Of a stretch of DNA of 64,000 nucleotides, positions 58,885 to 64,000 are shown in pieces. The stretch is taken from the NCBI GenBank assembly GCA_965222535.1, contig OZ244957.1, forward strand, positions 682,001-746,000, read 5' to 3'. The DNA is from G965222535 sp965222535. Its GTDB lineage: Bacteria > Pseudomonadota > Gammaproteobacteria > HK1. Numbering within the stretch: the first letter of the stretch is position 1; every line of letters begins with the position of its first letter. Below the pieces are notes generated by a model, which saw only the letters and a program-made list of their open reading frames with translations, made no database searches and was not told the origin of the DNA. The translations under genes were made by a program, and so were the position numbers.

Positions 58885-59946
58885 ATGTTCAAGCGTCTCA
58901 GTAGTCTTTTCTCCAGCGACTTATCGATTGATCTTGGCACCGCCAACACCCTGATCTATGCGCGCGGCAAAGGCATCGTGCTAAATGAGCCCTCGGTGGT
59001 AGCGATAAGGCACGATCGCCATAGCGGTAGCGGCAACTACCGCAGTATCGTCGCCACCGGTAATGCGGCGAAAAGCATGCTCGGTCGCACGCCCGACAAC
59101 ATACAGGCCATTCGCCCCCTGAAAGACGGCGTTATCGCTGATTTTACTGTTACCGAAAAGATGTTGCAGCACTTTATTCATAAAGTCCATGAGCACCGCT
59201 TTTTGCGCCCCAGCCCGCGCGTTTTGGTGTGTGTGCCCTGCGGCTCCACCCAAGTTGAACGCCGCGCTATCCGCGAGTCGGCGGCAGGTGCCGGTGCCTG
59301 CAATGTCTTTCTGATCGAAGAGCCAATGGCCGCGGCGATCGGTGCCGGACTGCCGGTCAGTGAGGCCAGCGGCTCGATGGTGCTGGATATCGGCGGCGGG
59401 ACGACTGAGGTCGCGGTCATTTCGCTCAACGGCATCGTTTATTCGGAATCGGTGCGTATCGGTGGTGATCGTTTTGATGAAGCGGTGATCAATTATGTGC
59501 GGCGTCAATTCGGGATGCTGATCGGCGAAGCCACCGCAGAGCGCATCAAACATGATATCGGCTCAGCCTACCCCAGCTCGGAACTCAAAGAGATCGAAGT
59601 GCGTGGACGCAACATGGCCGAAGGCATCCCACGCAGCTTCCAACTCAACAATAACCAAATCCTAGAAGCGCTGCAAGAGCCCCTATCGGGGATTATCAGC
59701 GCGGTCAGGACGGCGCTCGAAAAGACCCCGCCCGAGCTTGGTGCTGACGTCGCCGAATGCGGCATGGTATTAACCGGTGGCGGCGCATTGCTGCGCGACA
59801 TTGACCGGCTACTGATGGAGGAAACCGGCATTCCGGTGGTCATCGCCGATGATCCGTTAACTTGTGTCGCCCGTGGCGGCGGGCGGGCGCTGGAGGTCAT
59901 GGACGAGAAAGGCGCGTCTGTCTTTTCGGGCGAGGATACCTACTAA
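58885..59946 (+). CDS. mreB: Rod shape-determining protein MreB
   Basis: 353 residues (E. coli 347), the bacterial actin that guides lateral wall synthesis. LSIDLGTANTLIYARGKGIVLNEPSVVAI is the phosphate-1 loop, VCVPCGSTQVERRAIRESA, EEPMAAAIGAGLPV, SMVLDIGGGTTEVAVISLNGIV the phosphate-2 loop and MVLTGGGALLRDIDRLL the adenosine loop. The N-terminal MFKRLSSLFSSDL is the amphipathic membrane anchor of Gram-negative MreB. First gene of mreBCD; rod shape is implied. Confidence 0.97.
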   Translation: MFKRLSSLFSSDLSIDLGTANTLIYARGKGIVLNEPSVVAIRHDRHSGSGNYRSIVATGNAAKSMLGRTPDNIQAIRPLKDGVIADFTVTEKMLQHFIHKVHEHRFLRPSPRVLVCVPCGSTQVERRAIRESAAGAGACNVFLIEEPMAAAIGAGLPVSEASGSMVLDIGGGTTEVAVISLNGIVYSESVRIGGDRFDEAVINYVRRQFGMLIGEATAERIKHDIGSAYPSSELKEIEVRGRNMAEGIPRSFQLNNNQILEALQEPLSGIISAVRTALEKTPPELGADVAECGMVLTGGGALLRDIDRLLMEETGIPVVIADDPLTCVARGGGRALEVMDEKGASVFSGEDTY

Positions 59947-60022
59947 TGCGCAACGCACGGGCGGGGGGCCTCGCTTCACCCACGCGCTTACGATACAAGC
60001 GCTCACCATCAAGGTTGGTATA

Positions 60023-60922
60023 ATGTTTCGTTCGCTTTCGGTGCGTGAACCACGGGTCACGCTAATGCGGTTTGTGTTGGTGGTGATGCTGTCGTTGACG
60101 CTGATGACCGTCGAACACCACAGCCAACTGCTGACGCCGCTACGCAATCTGCTGTCAGTGGCCGTCGAACCCTTGCAACACGGCGTAAATCGCATCGTCC
60201 TGCTGTGGCGACAAGCACGCGAGCAACTCACCTCACGCCAGCTATTGATCGCCGAGGTCCAGCAGTTGCGCGACCGCATCCACGGCATCCAATTGCGTAT
60301 TGGCGTCATTGATCGCTTACAGGCGGAAAACCAACATCTGCGCAAGCTGCTTGATTCGTCGAAAAAAATAAACGAACGCCTGATGATTGCCGAGGTGCTG
60401 GCAGTGTCAGTCGGACGTTCTGGTTATCGGGTGCGCCTGAATAAGGGCTTACAGTCTGGGATCGCCATTGGGCAGCCAGTGCTCGACGCCAACGGCGTCA
60501 TGGGGCAGATCATCAAAGCGGGGCCGTTCTCTGCTATCGTGCTGTTGATAACCGCGCCCAGCCATGCACTACCCGCAAAGGTAAAACGTACCGGGGTACG
60601 AGTGATGGTGGAAGGCAGCGGTCGCTTATATCAGCTCAGGCTGACCCACATACCGCGCAACAGTGACATTCGCAAGGGCGACAAGCTGGTTACCTCTGGT
60701 TTTGGCGGTCGCTTCCCGGCAGGCTATCCGATCGGTGCGGTAGAATCGATTGCATATCCCTTCTCCAGCGCCGAGGCCGACGTGATGGTCAAACCAAGCG
60801 CAATCCTCGATTACAGTCACCGTGAAGTATTTGTCGTACGGATGCCGCCAGCCAGCCACGTCCCGCATAAAGCAGCATCGCTGAACACCAGTGCCTGGAT
60901 CAACCCATGGATTGACCATTGA
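60023..60922 (+). CDS. mreC: Rod shape-determining protein MreC
   Basis: 299 residues from ATG 60023, which has AAGG 9 bases upstream; the longer frame overlaps mreB and lacks support. One N-terminal membrane helix (LMRFVLVVMLSLTLMTV), a periplasmic coiled coil (LLIAEVQQLRDRIHGIQLR, DRLQAENQHLRKLLDSSK), then the double beta-barrel MreC domain (VSVGRSGYRVRLNKGLQSGIAIGQPVLDANGVMGQI, GDKLVTSGFGGRFPAGYPIGAV). It links MreB to PBP2. Its stop overlaps the mreD start. Confidence 0.95.
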   Translation: MFRSLSVREPRVTLMRFVLVVMLSLTLMTVEHHSQLLTPLRNLLSVAVEPLQHGVNRIVLLWRQAREQLTSRQLLIAEVQQLRDRIHGIQLRIGVIDRLQAENQHLRKLLDSSKKINERLMIAEVLAVSVGRSGYRVRLNKGLQSGIAIGQPVLDANGVMGQIIKAGPFSAIVLLITAPSHALPAKVKRTGVRVMVEGSGRLYQLRLTHIPRNSDIRKGDKLVTSGFGGRFPAGYPIGAVESIAYPFSSAEADVMVKPSAILDYSHREVFVVRMPPASHVPHKAASLNTSAWINPWIDH

Positions 60923-61398
60923 GTGGGCGTACCTCAAAAAACGTCTTCGTTATCGCGATCAGTTTCCTTGCGGCATTTTTGCTGACCGTATTACCACTGC
61001 CGCTTGCAGTCGAGGCTTGGCGCCCTTTGTGGATGGTGGTGATGGTGATCTTCTGGTGCTTGTTGACGCCCAACCAAGTCGGCGTATGGGTCGCCTTCGG
61101 GGTCGGCGTGTTACTCGATACGATGCTTGGTACATTACTCGGTCAGCACGCTTTGTTGCTGACCGTGGTCGCTTATCTGGTGTATTGCCTGCGCCATCAG
61201 TTGGCGTTGCGCCCTTATTTGCAGTTGCTGTTACTGCCGTTGATCCTGTTTGCTTATCAACTGCTTGAGATGTTGCTTGAAGGCATCTACAGCAGTTGGT
61301 TGCTGGTCTCAATAAGCGCCTTTGAGTGGCGCGTGGTGATTGCCAGCATGCTGTTATGGCTGTTGCTGACCGCGCTGCTCAAGCGTTCGCTGAAGTAA
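60919..61398 (+). CDS. mreD: Rod shape-determining protein MreD
   Basis: 159 residues, probable TTG start overlapping the mreC stop by four bases. Five or so membrane helices (FVIAISFLAAFLLTVLPLP, WMVVMVIFWCLLTP, VGVWVAFGVGVLLDTMLGTLLGQHALLLTV, YLQLLLLPLILFAYQLLEMLL, VVIASMLLWLLLTALLKRS). VAFGVGVLLDTMLGTLLGQHAL is the conserved MreD block. Inner-membrane part of the elongasome. Confidence 0.93.
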   Translation: MSGRTSKNVFVIAISFLAAFLLTVLPLPLAVEAWRPLWMVVMVIFWCLLTPNQVGVWVAFGVGVLLDTMLGTLLGQHALLLTVVAYLVYCLRHQLALRPYLQLLLLPLILFAYQLLEMLLEGIYSSWLLVSISAFEWRVVIASMLLWLLLTALLKRSLK

Positions 61399-61469
61399 CC
61401 CCCGACAGCCGCCATGATGGCGTGCGCAAAACCGCCGCGCTGGATGGATGAACGCTTGACCGAAACCTA

Positions 61470-61628
61470 AGAGGGATACCTCAAAAAAAACCAGCTTCGC
61501 TAGTTTTCCGAGGTACCCTGCGAGACTTGTCTATTGGGGAAAGGGTTATAAATCAATGAATTACGTTACAGTCAATCATATCCCTTCTCCCAAACCCTCA
61601 TCCCATTGAGGTTTTTCGAGGTTCCTAG
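61470..61628 (+). repeat. Repeat family A, representative complete copy, between mreD and mrdA
   Basis: Order: hairpin of TACCTCAAAAAAAACCAG and TAGTTTTCCGAGGTACC around CTTCGC; then GAGACTTGTCTATTGGGG, AAGGGTTATAAATCAATGAA, TTACGTTACA, CCCTTCTCCCAAACCCTCAT, and a closing TGAGGTTTTTCGAGGTTCC. GGGGAAAGGG and CCCTTCTCCC can pair. At least a dozen full or partial copies in both orientations occur in this window, always between genes or over gene ends. No coding capacity; size about 110 bp, or 155 with the extra hairpin. Confidence 0.92.
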
Positions 61629-61820
61629 GGAGACAGCACCGCCGATTGTTGGCTCTTGCGCTGGTCGCGCAGGGTGCCTAGACCCTGACTTGGCGGCTCT
61701 CGCTAAGCGACAAAGAGGCAGTTACACCTCGCGCAGAGCACTGTGCTCTGTTGTTCCGACGTCCCCGCCCAGCCAAAGGGCTTCCGTGATAGTCTGTCCC
61801 GTCTGTCATAAGGGTACGCA

Positions 61821-63716
61821 GTGATCCCGATCGGAAAGCCGGCAATTCATTTCGGTGCCAACGAAAAGCACCGCCAGCGTTACCGCTTTATCATCAGCTC
61901 CTTGTTTGTCGCATTGCTGGCGATCGTGCTGCTATCACGCATGACCTATCTCCAGCTACTGCAATTCGATCACTACCGCAATTTGTCTGAAGACAACCGC
62001 ATCCGCGTTGAGCCTATCGCGCCCTATCGCGGGCGCATCTTTGATCGCCACGGGGTGTTGCTCGCCGACGCGAGGTTGACCTACAGCTTGGAGATCGTGC
62101 CAGAAGCAGTGGCGGACATGGACGCCTTGCTGGATCGCCTAGCAACTCTGGTCGCCATCAGCGTCGAGGATCGACAGCGCTTCCAGACCCTGAAACGGCG
62201 CAAAAGCGATTTCGAGCCGACCCCTATCCGCAACCGCCTCAGCGAGCGTGAAGTGGCGCTGTTTATGGTTAATCGACCGCTTTTCAGCGGCGTCAACGTG
62301 TATACCCGCTGGACGCGCCATTATCCTCACGGGACCTTGGCGGCGCATCTGCTGGGCTATGTCAGCCGCATCAGTGATCACGAGTTAAAGCAAATCAACA
62401 TCCGCGACTACCACGGCATCCAACACATCGGCAAGACCGGCGTTGAGCGCGCAGCGGAAAGAAAATTGCACGGTCGGGCTGGCTACCAACAGGTGGAGAT
62501 CAATGCTGAAGGGCGCACTATCCGGGTGCTGGAAAAGACCCTCGGCACGCCGGGGGACGATCTCTATCTGACCTTGGACGCCAACGTGCAACGCGTCGCC
62601 GAACAGGCCTTCACTGACGACCGCGGCGCAGTGGTGGCGATCGAACCGGCAACTGGGGCAATCTTGGCGTTTGCTTCAATGCCGGCGTATGACCCCAATC
62701 TGTTCACCGATGGCATCAGCACCAGGGACTTCGCCAAATTGCGCGACGCCAACGCTCGACCGCTGTTTAACCGCGTATTGCAGGGCCAATACCCGCCGGG
62801 CTCGACGATCAAACCGTTTATCGCACTAGCGGGCTTGGAAACCACCACGGTAGCGCCTGATCAGCATTATCAGTGCCGCGGCTGGTTCCAACTCCCCAAC
62901 AGCACGCGGCGCTATCGCGACTGGAAAAAATACGGTCACGGGAGTGTCAACCTTAACGCCGCCATCGCACAATCGTGTGACGTTTATTTCTATGAGTTAG
63001 CGCAGCAGCTTAAGATTAAGCGCATACACCATCAGCTGCAGCGGTTCGGTTTCGGTCAGCGCAACCGCATTGACTTGTTCGGTGAAGCCAGCGGGCTGCT
63101 GCCTTCGCCGGCTTGGAAGCAGCGCGTACACCAACAGCCTTGGTTTCCCGGCGAGACCCTGATCACTGGCATCGGTCAGGGGTTTATGCTGGCGACGCCG
63201 CTGCAGTTGGTCACTGCTACAGCCGCCATCGCGATGCGCGGGCAGCACCTGAAGCCGCAGATCATTTTGCGCCGGCAGGCGACCGGGGGCGGCAGCGCAC
63301 AGACGATGACGCCGCAACCGTTATCCGTCATCAAACTCAAAAACCCACAGTACTGGGACACCATTATCGCTTCGATGAGCGAGGTGGTGCATGGCACTAA
63401 AGGCACCGCCCGACGCATCGCCGCCGGCGCGCGCTACCGCATCGCTGGTAAAACCGGTACCTCACAAGTGTTCAGCTTAGCCCAGGATGAGACCTATGAC
63501 GCCGAGAAACTGCCGAAGCATTTACGCGACCACGCGCTGTTCATCGCCTTTGCGCCGCTCGCTGAACCGCGGATAGCGGTGGCGGTCATCGTCGAAAACG
63601 GCGGCAGCGGGAGTAGCGCCGCGGCACCGATTGCGCGCCGCGTGATGGACGCTTGGCTGGTACGCAACGCCGCCAGTTTCGAACGCACCGCGCCGCCCCC
63701 CCAGCCAGCGCAATAG
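61821..63716 (+). CDS. mrdA: Penicillin-binding protein 2 (peptidoglycan transpeptidase)
   Basis: 631 residues (E. coli PBP2 633), GTG start 61821 with AAGGG about 8 bases upstream. One membrane anchor (RFIISSLFVALLAIVLLSRM), a dimerisation domain (IAPYRGRIFDRHGVLLAD) and the transpeptidase domain: SxxK in PPGSTIKP (Ser328, Lys331), SxN-type SCD in AIAQSCDVYFYELAQ, and KTG in IAGKTGTSQVF. It cross-links lateral-wall peptidoglycan with RodA and MreCD. The gene is separated from mreD by 422 bp holding a family A repeat. RodA is not in the window. Confidence 0.96.
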   Translation: MIPIGKPAIHFGANEKHRQRYRFIISSLFVALLAIVLLSRMTYLQLLQFDHYRNLSEDNRIRVEPIAPYRGRIFDRHGVLLADARLTYSLEIVPEAVADMDALLDRLATLVAISVEDRQRFQTLKRRKSDFEPTPIRNRLSEREVALFMVNRPLFSGVNVYTRWTRHYPHGTLAAHLLGYVSRISDHELKQINIRDYHGIQHIGKTGVERAAERKLHGRAGYQQVEINAEGRTIRVLEKTLGTPGDDLYLTLDANVQRVAEQAFTDDRGAVVAIEPATGAILAFASMPAYDPNLFTDGISTRDFAKLRDANARPLFNRVLQGQYPPGSTIKPFIALAGLETTTVAPDQHYQCRGWFQLPNSTRRYRDWKKYGHGSVNLNAAIAQSCDVYFYELAQQLKIKRIHHQLQRFGFGQRNRIDLFGEASGLLPSPAWKQRVHQQPWFPGETLITGIGQGFMLATPLQLVTATAAIAMRGQHLKPQIILRRQATGGGSAQTMTPQPLSVIKLKNPQYWDTIIASMSEVVHGTKGTARRIAAGARYRIAGKTGTSQVFSLAQDETYDAEKLPKHLRDHALFIAFAPLAEPRIAVAVIVENGGSGSSAAAPIARRVMDAWLVRNAASFERTAPPPQPAQ

Positions 63717-63891
63717 CCCAACTGGCAGCCGTACTGCTAGGCGCATTGAGGGATGGCGACTGACACGCCGAGCATTATAGGTGAGCCCCTGCTGCGTGAC
63801 CTGTCGCGTACGACAAGTGCCGCGAGGTGATTTGTCAACGCAAAGCCGCGGATGTCCCACCGCTGAGTTTCCAGCGCAGCTTCAGTGCTAA

Positions 63892-63938
63892 CTGGGGACC
63901 TCGAAAAGCTAACAAAGCTGATTTTTCGAGGTCCCCAG
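63892..63938. terminator. Perfect 16-bp hairpin (family A end), possible terminator after mrdA
   Basis: CTGGGGACCTCGAAAA and TTTTCGAGGTCCCCAG are exact inverse copies around a 15-base loop containing AAAGCT. It is the cleanest example of the hairpin that borders family A copies and could terminate transcription in either direction. The other bases from 63717 to 64000 show no gene. Confidence 0.75.
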
Positions 63939-64000
63939 ATGCGCTTCGTCGGCTATACTCGTCAAAGCAGATCCACGTTTCATATCGGCAATATTTTAGA

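Noticed and set aside
61606..61820. Small open frame before mrdA
   Set aside because: It starts inside a family A repeat and has no family match or ribosome site.
1..64000. tRNA, rRNA or riboswitch genes
   Set aside because: I looked for T-loop (GGTTCGAAT-type) and acceptor-stem patterns and for well-known leader motifs but found nothing I could support.

Overview
The window looks like the chromosome of a Gram-negative proteobacterium. It carries a trimeric-type porin, a TolC-family channel, MreBCD with penicillin-binding protein 2, DksA, an N-end-rule Aat transferase and classical housekeeping genes (mutS, leuD, rplM-rpsI, valS). DksA is of the single-cysteine type, common in beta- and alphaproteobacteria; I cannot place the organism more precisely than Gammaproteobacteria sensu lato (betaproteobacteria included). 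Most genes are GC-rich. The intergenic spaces are crowded with interspersed repeats, there are at least two decayed genes, and catabolic genes for choline, carnitine, betaine and methylglycine-type osmolytes are present. Together this suggests, by inference only, a host-associated or marine organism with a relaxed genome.

Layout. 1-2.5 kb: end of a peroxiredoxin gene, a porin, and a tandem array of 233-bp repeats. 2.5-6.5 kb: a minus-strand operon (BKACE-family beta-keto acid cleavage enzyme, NDP-forming acyl-CoA synthetase, CaiD) that could process carnitine or related quaternary amines. 6.8-11.6 kb: mutS, a solitary leuD, and rplM-rpsI with a visible promoter. 12.2-14.5 kb: a lipoprotein subtilase with a C-terminal barrel-like region. 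15.8-27.9 kb: an AT-rich island, all minus strand, coding for type VI secretion tube and spike parts (two Hcp, two VgrG-like, a DUF2169-pentapeptide protein, two related beta-repeat proteins, a DUF4150 PAAR-like tip) but no sheath, baseplate or membrane-complex genes. Copies of the same repeat lie at its two ends in opposite orientation.

27.9-36.8 kb: acyl-CoA ligase, choline dehydrogenase, a TPR protein, an AT-richer PhzF-family gene, a dimethylglycine/sarcosine dehydrogenase-like flavoprotein and a HisN-like phosphatase. 36.9-45 kb: TolC-like protein, pentapeptide membrane protein, valS, and a tight Nudix-aat-maf cluster. 45-51 kb: two permeases of a nucleoside-type ABC importer, a SulP transporter, a small membrane protein and a zinc-less MDR oxidoreductase. 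51.9-55.1 kb: a decayed locus with a TRAP transporter remnant, an intact HisD-family (HpsN-like) dehydrogenase and a broken zinc alcohol dehydrogenase, reminiscent of sulfopropanediol utilisation. 55.2-57.7 kb: two nucleotide-sugar enzymes (UDP-glucuronate epimerase and UDP-sugar 6-dehydrogenase). 57.8-63.7 kb: dksA and mreB-mreC-mreD-mrdA.

The most distinctive points are the orphan type VI island, whose first VgrG has its spike domain split by an about 265-residue acidic insert with two EF-hand-like loops, and the dense repeat families that fill nearly every intergenic gap and in places supply or disrupt gene ends.
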